Under the pieces are notes generated by a model. It was not told where the DNA came from. It worked only from the letters and a program-made list of their open reading frames with translations, and searched no databases. Positions 36,931 through 48,559 of a stretch of 56,648 nucleotides of DNA are shown here, in pieces. How positions within the stretch are numbered: the stretch's first letter is position 1; each line of letters starts with the position of its first letter. The stretch comes from Lojkania enalia. Lineage: Eukaryota; Ascomycota; Dothideomycetes; Pleosporales. A program made the translations under genes and the position numbers. The stretch lies in NCBI GenBank assembly GCA_010094045.1, contig ML986790.1:22615-79262 (forward strand), given 5' to 3'.

Positions 36931-37999
36931 CTATAATATCGTTCTAGTATTATAAAATAATATTCTCCTATATTCTTATATAGTTAGGTTGTTTTAAGCT
37001 AGTAGACTATTACTTCTTTTATAGATATATATTTTAGGTATTTTTGTTCTAGATATTTATACTATAGTCTTCCTCTAATATATACTTTAAATAGTAGAGG
37101 TTCTAATTTATATACTATATAGTTTTAGGTTTATTTTATAACTTTCTATTCTATTATAGCTTCTTATTTTATAGGGTTTTCTAGTATCTCGTTTTTATTT
37201 AATTATCTTAGCTATATACCTATATTTTCTTTCCTTCTTTAGTAGGCCTTATATTATTACTTGATATATAATATCTATACTACTTTAAAATATGCTAGAG
37301 AGTATTAGTTTATATAAGGGTTATTATCTTCTCTAATCTAGTAGTTCTATTCTTATTTATATTATAATGCCTTTAGTACCTAGTACTTTACTAGTACTTT
37401 ACTTTATAAGAAGGCTACTACTTTCTATACTATATATACAGCCTTATCCTAATCTATTATATTAAGATATTCTTATACTACTTTTATCGTTTCTATCTAT
37501 TTTTAGAAGTATAAGAAGCGGATTTCTCTAGAGTAGGTATTTTACTATTCTTTATAGACGTCGATAATATCTTATTCTAGTCTATTCTTATCGTAGAATC
37601 TTATAGGTAGTTCTTTTTATAGGGTAGCTATAGGAGTTAGTATTCTCTATTTATACTCGATTATTCCTTATTAGTATATAAAATATACTCTAGGTACTAG
37701 TTTACGTATTAGTATTCTAGTAGTAGCTTCTTCTATTTATAATAGAGTGTTTATTTCTTTATTCTTATCTAATTCTTTCTAAACTTCTTCTAGCTATCTT
37801 TTTATATATTCCTACGTTGCTATAAGTTATATTTTCTTCTTAGACTAATATCTTATAGTTTCTTTAAGTTGTTAGTATATTTAATACTTATCTTTATTAT
37901 AGAAGGACTAATATAAAGTTCCGTATTTTATAGTTGCGGCTAGTTTCTCTTTACTTACTTCTTATAATTTATCTTCCGTAGGCCGATTTTTCTTTTCTT

Positions 38000-38890
38000 T
38001 CTTTTTACTTCGACATTCTTTTACTATATATTCTAGTTTCTAATAATTATAGTACTTAATATCTTTCTTCTAAGTCTTCCTTTTTTAAGTTACTTATAGT
38101 TTAAGCTTCTTTTCTCTAGTAGCGCTTAGATCTATAAGTCTACTAGTATTAATAGCTTTTACTAAAAAATATACCCTTTAGTAGTATACTTATCTTTCCT
38201 TATTTTTAAACTAGTATAGTTTATTATTAATTCTTTTCGCTAGTTAGAAGTATAATATTAGATCTTAGAGTTATTTTATATATATTATTACCCTTCTTAT
38301 TTCTATTTTTAGACTTCTATAAAATTTTACTATTATACTATAGTCGTCTTATATAACTTTATTCGAGAGCTGTTAAAAATTCAATATATATAAAGTAATA
38401 GATTCTAGTTAGACTAGATTATAAAGCCTATCTTCTACTACTTATACTTCGTTAATATCTCTAAACGCTAGTTTAAGTTTCTATTAGAAGTATACTAGAC
38501 TTATAAATATTACTTTAGTTTCGCTTTTCTAATATTCTTCCGCGTAGTTCTTAAAGTCTATTAGGAAGAACTAGAACTAGTCGAGTAGTTTACCTATTAG
38601 GTAGACTCCTATAAATAGTACTTTCTTATTCTTATACTAGATAATATCTAGGTTACTATTAATATAAATCCTTACTACTACTAGAAATCCTTTAAGTTTA
38701 GATCTAGTTCTATTAAACTTATTAAGTAGTACTAGCTTAATTCGTCGCTAATAATATATTATTAATAGCGTTTTTTTAACTTACTTAAGTTTCTAGATAA
38801 TTTCTACGAGTTCTATTCCTTATTTACTATTTACTATTCCTTATATTCTTTTAAGACTTTTAAGAAGGCTATTCTAAGTTTCCTTTAGAC
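38000..38890 (-). pseudogene. C4 gag relic with CCHC zinc knuckle
   Basis: The capsid part is at about 38150-38880; the knuckle at 38007-38060 reads YYNYQKLEYIVKEC (C-x2-C-x4-H-x4-C with only the last Cys kept). Colinear with C5 gag (39900-41160) and, for its first part, with C3. A spacer of about 1.1 kb between knuckle and protease has a Lys/Glu-rich frame of unknown role. Confidence 0.75.
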
Positions 38891-39121
38891 TTCTTATCTA
38901 TTTATCTACTAGAACTAGCTATTTCTATTATTATATTAATTCGTTTTATATTCTTATAAATATAGTTATTATACCTACTTTTAAAGAGGTAGCTTTACTA
39001 GCTAATCCCGATATTCTACTTGCGTAAGTTTCCTACGTTACTTACTAAAGGTATCTCTTTCTTTATAACTAGAGTAGTCTAACTAGTCTTACTTCTTCTA
39101 GCTTTATAAGGGTAGTTAAAG

Positions 39122-39489
39122 TATAATAGCCTCTAATTAGCTAGATATAGGATAGAGTAATAACTAAGAGTAATTATGTGCTATAGAGGATTATTCTTAT
39201 AAACTTATAATAGAAGTACGTAAGTAGAGTATATAAAAGATATTTAAGTTAACTATAAAGAGCTATAAAAGAGTAGAGTTGTAAGATTATTAAATATAAT
39301 TTAGTTCCCTTACTATTTCTTCCTGCTTAATTACTTAGCTAACTAAGTAACTAAGTATACTTAGTTACTTAATTAACTAAACTATTAAACGCGTTATATA
39401 TCTTATATTAACTTTATTCTTTTAGCTATATAGAGTTCTAAATCTTAATTAAGTCTAGTATAGGAATTCCCGCAGGGGTATCCGTAATA
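39122..39489 (-). repeat. C4 5' LTR (368 bp)
   Basis: Same length and ends as C2 (TATAATAGCC...TCCGTAATA). It stands head to head with the LTR of C5, with no spacer that I can identify. Confidence 0.87.
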
Positions 39490-39826
39490 ATACTCTTATA
39501 TTAGAGCTAATTAAAGTATAAAACTCTATATAAATAAATAAGTAGAATAAATTATATAAATAACTTAGTAGCTTAATTAAAACTAAGCTATTAAGTCTAC
39601 TTAATTATAGGTAGATAATTAAGTAAAAAGGAATAGTAAAGGAAATAAATTATATTTAATAACTTTACAACTCTAACCTTTATAATTTCTTATAATTAAC
39701 TTAAATATCTTTTATATACTCTACTTATATAGTTCTATTATAAGCTTATAAGAACAATCCCCTATAGTATGTAATTACTCTTAATTATTATCCTATCCTA
39801 TATCTAGCTAATTAGGGGCTATTATA
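39490..39826 (+). repeat. C5 5' LTR (diverged, 5' end uncertain)
   Basis: The inner edge GGGGCTATTATA and the second half match the other C LTRs, but the first about 130 bp differ, and the first about 30 bp of the LTR (TGTTACGGATACC region) are not found. Either a separate subfamily or an LTR trimmed at the junction with C4. Confidence 0.65.
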
Positions 39827-39899
39827 CTTTAACTACTCTTATAAAGCTAGAAGAAGTAAGACTAGTTAAACTACCCTAGTTATAAAAAAAGAGATACTT

Positions 39900-42603
39900 T
39901 TAAAAAGTAATATAGGAAACTTATATAAGTAGAATATTAAGATTAGTTAATAAGGCTACCTCTTTAAAAGTAGGTATAATAACTATATTTATAAAAATAT
40001 AGAATAAATTAATATAATAATAGAAATAACTAGTTCTAGTAGATAAATAGATAAGAAGTCTAAAAGAAACCTAAAATAGCCTTTTTAAAAGTTTTAAAGG
40101 AATATAAGGAATAGTTAATAGTAAATAAAAAATAGGACTTATAAGAATTATCTAGAAATTTAAATAAGTTAAAAGAATACTACTAATAATATATTATTAA
40201 TAATAAATTAAATTAGTACTACTTAATAAATTTAATAGAACTAGGTCTAAATTTAAGAGATTCTTAGTAGTAGTAAGAATTTATATTAATACTAACCTAG
40301 TGTAATAGGCTAGTATAATAGATCACAGCGTAGCAACAATAGATAGAGTAGCAGGGCTAAAATGTTCGTATATTCAGTTCTCTTAGAAAAGAGATGGCTG
40401 ATGAAAGAGAAACGAATTGCTGCCATCCCTGCAGGGTGCGATTCGGCTATTTCAACCCTAGGTTAGGTGACTCTATATTATCAACCCGTAACTCAAAGCT
40501 ATGAGATATTACACCTAGATATTATCTAGTATAAGAATAAGAAAGTACTATTTATAGGAGCCTACTTAATAGGTAAATTATTTAACTAGTTCTAATTCTT
40601 TCTAATACATTTTAAGAACTACGTAGAAGAATATTAGAAAAGTAAAACTAAAGTAATATTTATAAGTCTAGTATACTTCTAATAGAAACTTAAACTAGCG
40701 TTTAAAGATATTAATAAAATACAAGTAGTAGAAGATAGACTCTATAATCTAGTTTAACTAAAATCTAATATCTTATATATATTAAGTTTTTAATAGCTCT
40801 TAAATAAAATTATATAGGATAACTATAATATAATAGTAAAGTTCTATAGAGGATTAAAAATAGAGATAAGAAGGGTAATAATATATATAGAATAACCTTA
40901 GAATCTAGTATTATACTTCTAACTAGTAAAAAGAATTTATAATAAACTATACTAGTTTAAAAATAAGAAAAGATAAATATACTACTAAAGAGTATACTTT
41001 TTAGTAAAAGCTACTAATACGGGTAGATTTATAGATCTAAATACTACTAGAGAAAAGAAGTTTAAGTTATAGGCGACTTAAGAAAAGAAGACTTAAAAGA
41101 AAGATATTAAATACTATAATTATTAGAAACTAGAATATATAGTAAAGAAATATTAAAGTAAAAAGAAAGAAAAGAAAAACCGGCTTATAGAAGATAAACT
41201 ATAGGAAGTAGGAAAAGAAAAGCTAGTCGTAACTATAAAACACGGAACCCTATATTAGTCCTTCTATAATAAAGATAAGTATTAAATATACCGGCAATTT
41301 AAAGAAACTATAGAATATTAGTTTTAGAAGAAAATATAACTTATAGTAATATAAGAATATATAAAAAGATAGCTAGATAAAGTTTAAAAAGAATTAGATA
41401 AGAATAAAAAATAAATACTCTATTATAAATAGAAGAAGCTATAAATAGAGTATTAATACTTAAACTAGTATCTAGAGTATATTTTATATATTAACGAGGA
41501 ATAATCGAGTATAAATAGAAAACCCCAGCTCCTATAGCTACTCTATAAGAAGAACTATCTATAAGATTTTATAATAAGAATAGACTAGAATAAGATATTA
41601 TTAACATTTATAAAGAATAGTAAAATACCTACTTTAGAGAAATCCGCTTCTTATACTTCTAAAAATAGATAGAAATAATAAAAGTAGTAGAAGAACATTT
41701 TAATATAATAGATTAGAATAAGGCTATATATATAGTATAAAAAGTAGTAGCCTTCTTATAAAATAAAGTACTAGTAAAATACTAGATACTAAAGATATTA
41801 TAATATAAATAAGAATAGAACTACTAAATTAGAGAAGATAATAACTTTTATATAAACTAATACTATCTAATATATTTTAAGATAGGATAAATATCGTATA
41901 TTAAATAATAATATATAATCTACTAAAAAAGAAAAGAAAATATAGGTATATAGCTAAGACGACTAAATAAAGATAAGGTACTAGAAAACCTTATAAAATA
42001 AGAATCTATAATAGAATAGGAAGTTATTAAATAAACCTAAAATTATATAGTATTCGAATTTAAACTTCTACTATCTAAAGTATATATTAGAAGAAGACTA
42101 TAGTATAAATATTTAGAACGGAAATACCTAAAATATATATTTATAAAAGTAGTAATAGCTTATTAGTTTAAGATAATTTAATTATATAGAAATATAGAAG
42201 AATACTATTTTATAATACTAGGATAATATTATAGCTATAAAATATATATACTTATTAATAGTAGAGTAATAAAAAATTTTATAGTTAATAACTATATTAC
42301 TAGAAAAGAAATACTTATAGTATAACTAAAATAACCTTATATAATCTAAACTATAGAGGGAAAAGACTTTTAGAAGAAAGTTATATATACTATAAAACTA
42401 GAAGAATTTAAAATCTTAGAAATAATCTAATAAGAATAGATATTCTAAATTATAGAAATTACTAACTATAATATTATCCTAGAGATTCTATAGTTAAAAA
42501 AGGAAAATTTTTAGATAAACTAGTAAATAGAATAAATTATCTTTAAAAACTCTAGTTAACTAGTTAAAAAATAACTTACTATAATAGTAAAAGAAGTAGT
42601 AGG
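39900..42603 (+). pseudogene. C5 gag-protease relic
   Basis: Gag frame from about 39900, interrupted at 40301-40513 by the solo LTR, with the knuckle at 41107-41160 (YYNYQKLEYIVKKY; all Cys lost). The protease is at about 42250-42300, LINSRVIKNFIVNNY, with the DSG Asp changed to Asn. The frame is lost at 42603 and RT is absent. Stops are TAG/TAA. Confidence 0.78.
40301..40513. mobile_element. solo LTR, not RIP-mutated (213 bp)
   Basis: Bounded by a perfect 5-bp target duplication CCTAG (40296-40300 and 40514-40518). Ends are TGTAATA...TATTACA, a 7-bp inverted terminal match with TG...CA. By my count it contains 12 CA and 11 TG, against 2 CA and 0 TG in the next 213 bp of C5, so it escaped the mutation that affects everything around it. 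It matches no other LTR in the window. It is the remnant of an LTR element whose internal part was lost by LTR-LTR recombination; superfamily unknown. Orientation cannot be fixed. Confidence 0.9.
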
Positions 42604-43079
42604 CTAGTAGATAAATATAGGTTGGGTTGGGGTTAGAGTCTTACGTAAGTAGGGTAGGATTAAGGTTAGAGTCTTACTAATCAGCCTAGAGTATAAATAG
42701 GGTTAGGATAGCTGCTTAGTAATAGAGTATAGGTTAAGGTAGAATCGTATAAACTAGGTTTTCTTAGGGTCTAACTAATTAATATACTTTAGAAAGTAGC
42801 TTAGTAAGAGTATATATAGTATAATATTCTAGGGCTTTATTATAGCTATTTATTATAGATTAGGCTAATCTCGCTTTATTAGATTCTAGGGTAGTATACT
42901 ATAATATATTATAGACTATAGTAGTATACTTCTTAACTATTAATTTTATATAGCTTAATCTAATATAATAATATATTTATAATAGTAATTTATTATATAA
43001 ACTATAGAGGTTTATAAATTTTTTAATAAATACGTTTTTATAGCAGCTTTTTATTAGTAGTAGTACTAGGATTAATATT
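42604..43079 (-). other. 3' flank of the hAT relic with G-rich subterminal repeats
   Basis: Begins with GGTTGGGTTGGGGTTAGAG (about 42620-42638) and carries the motif GGTTAGAGTCTTAC twice (42631-42644 and 42664-42677), followed by related GGGTTAGGATAG and AGGTTAAGG. Short subterminal repeats of this kind are common at hAT transposon ends. No gene seen. The matching other end and the 8-bp duplication were not found. Confidence 0.4.
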
Positions 43080-45540
43080 CTCCTAGTTAATCTCCTAGTT
43101 AATTTCTAGTTCTTTATTATATATCTAGGCTAGAAGTTTAAAAAGATCTATAACTTTATTAGCGCTATAAAAAGGGTTTAGCTTATTAGTATCTTAAGTT
43201 TTTATAGCCCAGCGTACCTTTTTAATATAATAGTCCTCTCCGCTTATTATATATTTTAGAAATATAATATCCTAGATTCTCTATATAGTAAGGTAATATC
43301 TTCTATCTCTAATTATATTCCTAATAGTATTAAAAACCCGTTTAATATTAACTCCTATAATCTGTATTAGAAGAATATCTCTTATAACTTAAGTAAGCCG
43401 CAGATACTAATATTTATTTACTCTCTACCAGCCTAATATATTAAAGTTACAACCTTAAATAGGAGGTATATTTAGATAACTTTCTCCTTCTTAATAAATT
43501 AGTCCTTTCTCTTCTTCCTCTAACTCTCCCTCTTCCTCTTTCTCTCCCTCTCCTACGTTACTTAGATTCTGGTCTAGAAAACTTAAGGAGCTACTTAAGA
43601 ATAAATATTATAGAGATAGTTTATAAAACTACTTATTATTTTATACCTATTAAGGTTGAGGTATTATAGATAAAATATAGCGTAGTATATTCTTATTATA
43701 GTAATTAAGATATTTAAAGAATTGTTAATAATAGGTTTCTCTATATTAAAGGTCCTAAATCTCGTTCTATAATTATAGTTAAAAGCTAATATAATAAATA
43801 GTTATAATAAAAATATCTTATATATTATAAGCTTTTAGAATAGATCTAAAATTATTATATAGTTAAATAAGTAACTATACTTTACATCTATTTTTAAGTA
43901 GTATTTACTTAATTTAGATTAACCTTTCTCTACTACAGCTTTTACTACTATTAGCTAATTTAAGTTACTCTTTATATCTTCAGCTAGATCTCTATTTATA
44001 TTATCTAGGAAATTAAAGAGTCTATTATATATTTACTAAATATACTAGATCTAAGACTTTATATTCTTACTAAACGCTTTAGTTGCCCTTTTAAAATTAC
44101 TAAGTAGGTCTATAATTAGTATTAAGTAGTACTATTTAGTAGTAAATAGTTAAAGTTACTAAAGATTATAAAAATCTACCTTAGTATTCTTATTATTACT
44201 AGATCTCTAAGTAGGAATCTTTAAGTTAATTTTATATTAAAGCTAGTTATTAATATATTATTTAAGACCTACTACTCGGTTATATATATTAAATATCAAA
44301 TTCTATTAAGTTGGGATATCTCTTATTATAAATAGCCGGTATTTAAATAGTAGGGAACCCTATAAAATAATAAAACGCTTATAGTACTATAGTAATCGAT
44401 TAATTACTTTATAAATAGCTTAAATTTAACTAGAAATTAGTATATAATAACTATAATAACTAATTATAATAAAAAGCTATACTTTATAAAGAGAATTTAG
44501 AATAGAAATTTATATTCGAATCTTATTTATATTATATTACTATAAAGTTCTTCTATCTTCTATCTCTTTAGAAGGTGTAAGCTTAAGATAGTAAATAATT
44601 TTCTGAACAATAAAATTAATAATATAAGTAAGGTATAGAATTATATTCTTCTTACAATCCTATTTAATTCTATTTTTATATAGTTTCTCTTATATTGTAT
44701 ATATAAGTATACTATTATTAGTAGTATTATTGTAGATAGCTACTAGTAATTATTATTATATATTTATGTTTAATAGAATATATAGTACTTCTATTATTAT
44801 AGAACTACTAGTATAGCTTCCTTAAATAGGAATAAAATTAAGTAGTTTCTTATAGAACTCCTAGTCCTAATTAATATAATACCCTTTTACTGTAAGAAAA
44901 TTAAGGTAGTTCTTTATAGACTAGGTATTAAACGCGATTAATATCTTTATACTTTAGTTAAAGTTATATAAAAGAAAGAATTAAGCTACTATAACCTTAT
45001 ACTTAAATAGCTCTATAAAACTAAATCAGTTAATTAATATAGTACCTAGTTAAAGAAATTAAACATATTATTAAAAGAACGGGTAATCTACTATTTAGAA
45101 AGACTAGTTATTATTAATAATAATATAGACTAGTTTATACTTAAAAACGCTAGTAGAGTATAGTAGTATAATTAGATCTTTATTATTAGAAAGCCTAGCT
45201 ATAAGTATATAGAATCTATTATACTTAGAAGCTAGAGTTTTTAGATAGGCCTAAGATCTAAAGTAATTTATTAGATACTTTATACTATTATAATTCTTAT
45301 TTAGATATATAAGTTAAAAGCTATAATAGTAATAGAATATAAATAGGTAACTATCTAGAAATTATATAGCTTTCCTAAATTGTCTCTAAATCTTACTATA
45401 ATAAGTAGCTAAATTCTACCTTAGTTTATTAAGTATATTTAAAGGGTCTTAAGCCTATAATATTAATTCCTACTATACTATCTATATATTAATAAGCTCT
45501 ATTACCTTCTATCTATCTTTTTTATCTTCTATGCGCGGAT
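43080..45540 (-). pseudogene. hAT-family transposase relic
   Basis: Cut-and-paste DNA transposase of the hAT superfamily. On the minus strand from about 45540: a central region with VDYPFF-like and FKYKVIVAQFFLLYNF stretches, KILIAFNT (first catalytic Asp region, mutated), LNFLTVKGYYIN, and at about 43950-44000 KAFSKNIKSQIQYIQQIYNR. The C-terminal dimerisation domain at about 43230-43450 reads RVNKYQYLRL and NIIRDRRYYLT, preceded by an acidic EEEGELEEEEKG linker (43490-43560). Length about 800 codons, normal for the family. Stops are TAG/TAA. The N-terminal BED finger was not identified. Confidence 0.75.
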
Positions 45541-45742
45541 ATATAATTAGCTAATAGGTTTCTTAGAAACCTTAATAGAAAATCGATAGAGTATTGATTA
45601 TAAAATACTAGATTTATATTAGTATTAATATAACTATAATAAAACGCTATAATAAAGAATAGTAGAGGTATTATAGTATTATAGGTATATAAGGAGTTAG
45701 GATTAACAATTAAAAGTATCTAGCTATAAATTATATTTATAG

Positions 45743-45800
<58 letters not shown>
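45743..45800. repeat. (ACT)n microsatellite, about 58 bp
   Basis: About 19 perfect ACT/CTA units. Its perfection contrasts with the eroded neighbourhood and suggests recent slippage growth; it contains no CA or TG and so is not a RIP target. Confidence 0.95.
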
Positions 45801-45967
45801 ATATATATAAAACCCTAGTAAAATAGTAGTATATTATACTATTATATTAAGTATTTATTTTTAGAGATAATAGGTTTTATTATTAAATAGTATACTAATA
45901 CTATACTTCTAGTAGTATATAAAAGTCTGCTATAGTATATCGTAGAATATTATAGTCTAGAAAATAC

Positions 45968-46066
45968 TATAAAGTATAGTAAATTACTATTATATATTAT
46001 AAAGTATAGTTAATTACTATTATAAAGTATAGTTAATTACTATTATAAAGTATAGTTAATTACTAT
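45968..46066. repeat. 23-bp tandem repeat, four units
   Basis: Unit TATAAAGTATAGTTAATTAC + TAT at 45968-45990 (one mismatch), 45998-46020, 46021-46043 and 46044-46066. It contains an imperfect palindrome around TAATTA. Confidence 0.9.
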
Positions 46067-46246
46067 TATTTAACATACTGTAATATACTATAAGATATTA
46101 TAATATACTATCTAGAATCTAATAACTACCCTAGTCTATTTTATAATATACTACTATAGTCTATAATATAGTATAATATACTATCCTAGTTAATTAAGTT
46201 TATATATATAGGGAAGTAGTATAAATAAAATTTATATAGTATTAGA

Positions 46247-46357
46247 NNNNNNNNNNNNNNNNNNNNNNNNNNNNNNNNNNNNNNNNNNNNNNNNNNNNNN
46301 NNNNNNNNNNNNNNNNNNNNNNNNNNNNNNNNNNNNNNNNNNNNNNNNNNNNNNNNN
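46247..46357. other. assembly gap (111 N)
   Basis: Run of N. Flanked on the left by simple repeats, a likely cause of the break. True distance unknown. Confidence 0.99.
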
Positions 46358-47201
46358 AGAAGAAGATTATTATTAAATTAATTATATACTAATAGAGGCT
46401 CTTAATATCTAAGATAGTAATTAGTATATATCTATAATAAATAGATATAATAAAAAATATAATAAACTTACTTCTACTCTAACTCTAAAACTATAGCTAA
46501 CTCTTCCTTAGATAGTCCCTCAACAAACTCTTACTATTTATTTTAAACATTCTTACTTTTAAAGCTATTATTTTATAGTTTAAAAAGGCTATCTTAATAT
46601 ATCTTATATATAATCTTCTATATAGCTCTTCTAGAGCTATATACCTATAATAGATTATAAGCTAATTCTTATATAGTAGATATATCTTTCTCTTAACTAG
46701 TAGCCTTTAATAGAACTACTTAGTAACGTTTAAGGCTAATCTCTTAGTTAATATACTCCTATTTTAAATAGATAGCTTTTAGCCTTACCTTTAACTAATT
46801 ACCTATTTACTTATAAGTATATATATATATAATAAATAACTATAATAACTTACTAGACTTATAATTATTAAAACGCTTCTCTACTATAACTTTAATAGCT
46901 TTATCTAATATCTTTTTTTTTTCTTCTTCCCCTAGTACTATATATTTAGCACTTTTCTATAGCTGCCTCTTCTTAGTACTCTTAGTAGAGCGATTAGTAG
47001 TATAGGTACTTTTAATAGCCTTTTCCTTAGTAGTAAGTAATATAGCCTTATCTCTCTATTAGATAGCGCGCTTAATATTACTAAGTATATTCTTAAAGGG
47101 TACTATAAGGTTAGTTAAACAGCCTTTTTAAGAACCAGCTTAACCGTGTAGTAAAAGAATATATTCGATTTTATAATCTTCTAATTACTAACTCTATATT
47201 T
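46358..47201 (-). other. unassigned 844 bp, possible minus-strand coding relic
   Basis: Between the gap and A3. One minus-strand frame around 46850-47080 gives a Lys/Arg/Thr-rich stretch (KSTKKRQLQKSAKYIVLG then EEEKK) that resembles in style the basic C-terminal tails of fungal DDE_1 transposases, but with no catalytic motif. Another minus-strand frame at 46480-46800 is also fairly open. I do not assign a function. The last five bases (TATTT, 47197-47201) would be the target duplication of A3; the other copy is outside the window. Confidence 0.3.
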
Positions 47202-47461
47202 TATAATAGCCTAGATAAGATAATAGGTCTAAATATAGTACAAATCTACTTAGAGGTATATAGGAGTATGTAGGGGATTAGGGACCTAAGAATTCTATTA
47301 ATACTTATAGGCCTTATACGAAAAGATATAGAAAAACTACTAAGCTACTTATAAGGGAGTATATAACTATATACGGATGGGAAAAGGGGTAGAACTAGAG
47401 GTAGGATAAAATAAGTAAAAAGATAAAGCTTTTTATAGAATAATTTCTTTATATTATTATA
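47202..47461 (-). repeat. A3 3' LTR (260 bp, short form)
   Basis: Aligns with A1/A2 LTRs but lacks 19 bp in the segment between AAGCTTTAT and CTTATC. A4 has the same loss, so A3 and A4 belong to one subfamily. Confidence 0.9.
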
Positions 47462-48024
47462 CTACCCCCCTCCTTATAGGCTAATAGTCCCTATCTACGC
47501 TGGTTCTAGAGGGAATTAAGGCTATTATAGATGGGTTCTAGTATAAAAAAATTTCTTTAAAGAGGTATTTACTAGTAAGAGCTAATATATATAGTTAACT
47601 ATAAAGATATATTTATTAATATAATATTAAGTAAGGTTTTTACGGTAAGTATAATTAACCTATATATTAGCTAGTAACTACTATTATAATAGTTTATTAA
47701 TATTACAATTTCGTTGTATATAGTAATAAGTATTTACTAGTTTTAGTATATTACTAGATCGCTGTTAACTAAACTTTCTTAATTAAATAATAACTTCTAC
47801 TCTATACATATTATTATATATTTCTAGAACCGTTAATTATTAAAGTATTACTAACGTTTTATAGAATAAAATTAATTAATATACTACTCCGCCCGCCTCT
47901 TAAAGCCTCTTTAGAGGTCTTCTAGATTATCTACTTTTAGGCTATATATATACTTACCCGTAGGTAGTATATAATATTTTTCTTTTAGTCTCTAAGATTA
48001 AAAAAATATAAGTATTATACCTTA

Positions 48025-48490
48025 TAAAATAAAAAGTATAACCCCGTATAAATTGCATCTAATACTAGTAGGGTACTTACTACTAATGTATTTATAGATT
48101 CCCTCCTACTATAAGGAGGAGTTTCTAGTCCTCCGGGGCTATTTTAAATTATAGGTAGCAGCCTAATATATAGGGGATAAGAAGGATAAAAAGGTAGCTT
48201 TTAAGGCTGTTTTAGAATCTACTTATAATCTAATACTTATAGCTTAGGTTGTAAAAAGTTAGAAAGATAGCCTTCTTACAGCTAGTATTTAGGTAGCTTT
48301 ATTCTACTAGAGTACTAAATTGCTCTATTAGGTTTCGACTTTAAAAGCTCTAGTATCTAGCCTTTAGGCTAATATTACGGCACTCTCGGCCGGCTAAAAA
48401 TATAGGGGAGGTTTAAGAGAAGTCCAGAGGGAAGGAAGGAGAAGAAGAGTAGAGGAGAAGAGGACTAGGGAGGTATCTAACAGCCTACTA
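48025..48490 (+). pseudogene. possible antisense reading frame in the 3' region of A3
   Basis: Same frame as in A1 and A2, here on the plus strand because A3 is inverted: for example DKKDKKVAFKAVLESTYNL, with TAG/TAA as the only stops. Length and phase are kept in all three copies. No known domain. Confidence 0.33.
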
Positions 48491-48559
48491 TTAGACCCTC
48501 TAGATTCTATAGAGGAGTAATTTCAGGCCTATACTTTAGTTTTTAAAATCTACTACTTA

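Larger units (their letters stand above)
33691..39489 (-). mobile_element. Gypsy family C, copy C4 (3' truncated)
   Basis: The most complete C copy: from right to left 5' LTR (39122-39489), leader, gag, protease, RT, RNase H, integrase and chromodomain. It ends inside or just after the chromodomain at about 33690; the polypurine tract and 3' LTR are missing. The right edge touches C5, which runs the other way. All frames carry TAG/TAA. Confidence 0.88.
39490..42603 (+). mobile_element. Gypsy family C, copy C5 (5' LTR, gag, protease; 3' truncated)
   Basis: Begins with a diverged LTR (39490-39826), then leader, gag and protease, and breaks off at about 42603, just after the protease, where hAT-related sequence starts. 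The break point is shown by alignment to C4 (reverse of about 36560). It is interrupted by an unmutated solo LTR at 40301-40513. Confidence 0.85.
45541..46246. other. AT-rich stretch up to the assembly gap
   Basis: No gene recognised. It holds an (ACT)n microsatellite, a 23-bp tandem repeat and many imperfect inverted repeats around TATAGTATATTATA-like words. It may include the missing end of the hAT element. Confidence 0.5.

Noticed and set aside
42620..42690. GGGTTGGGGTTAGAG-like words resembling telomere repeats
   Set aside because: The fungal telomere unit TTAGGG is not repeated in tandem here. The words fit subterminal repeats of the adjacent hAT relic better.
46358..47201. N-terminal part of the hAT transposase
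   Set aside because: The minus-strand frames have a basic Lys/Arg/Thr-rich character with no BED finger, and the gap separates them from the hAT relic. Left unassigned.
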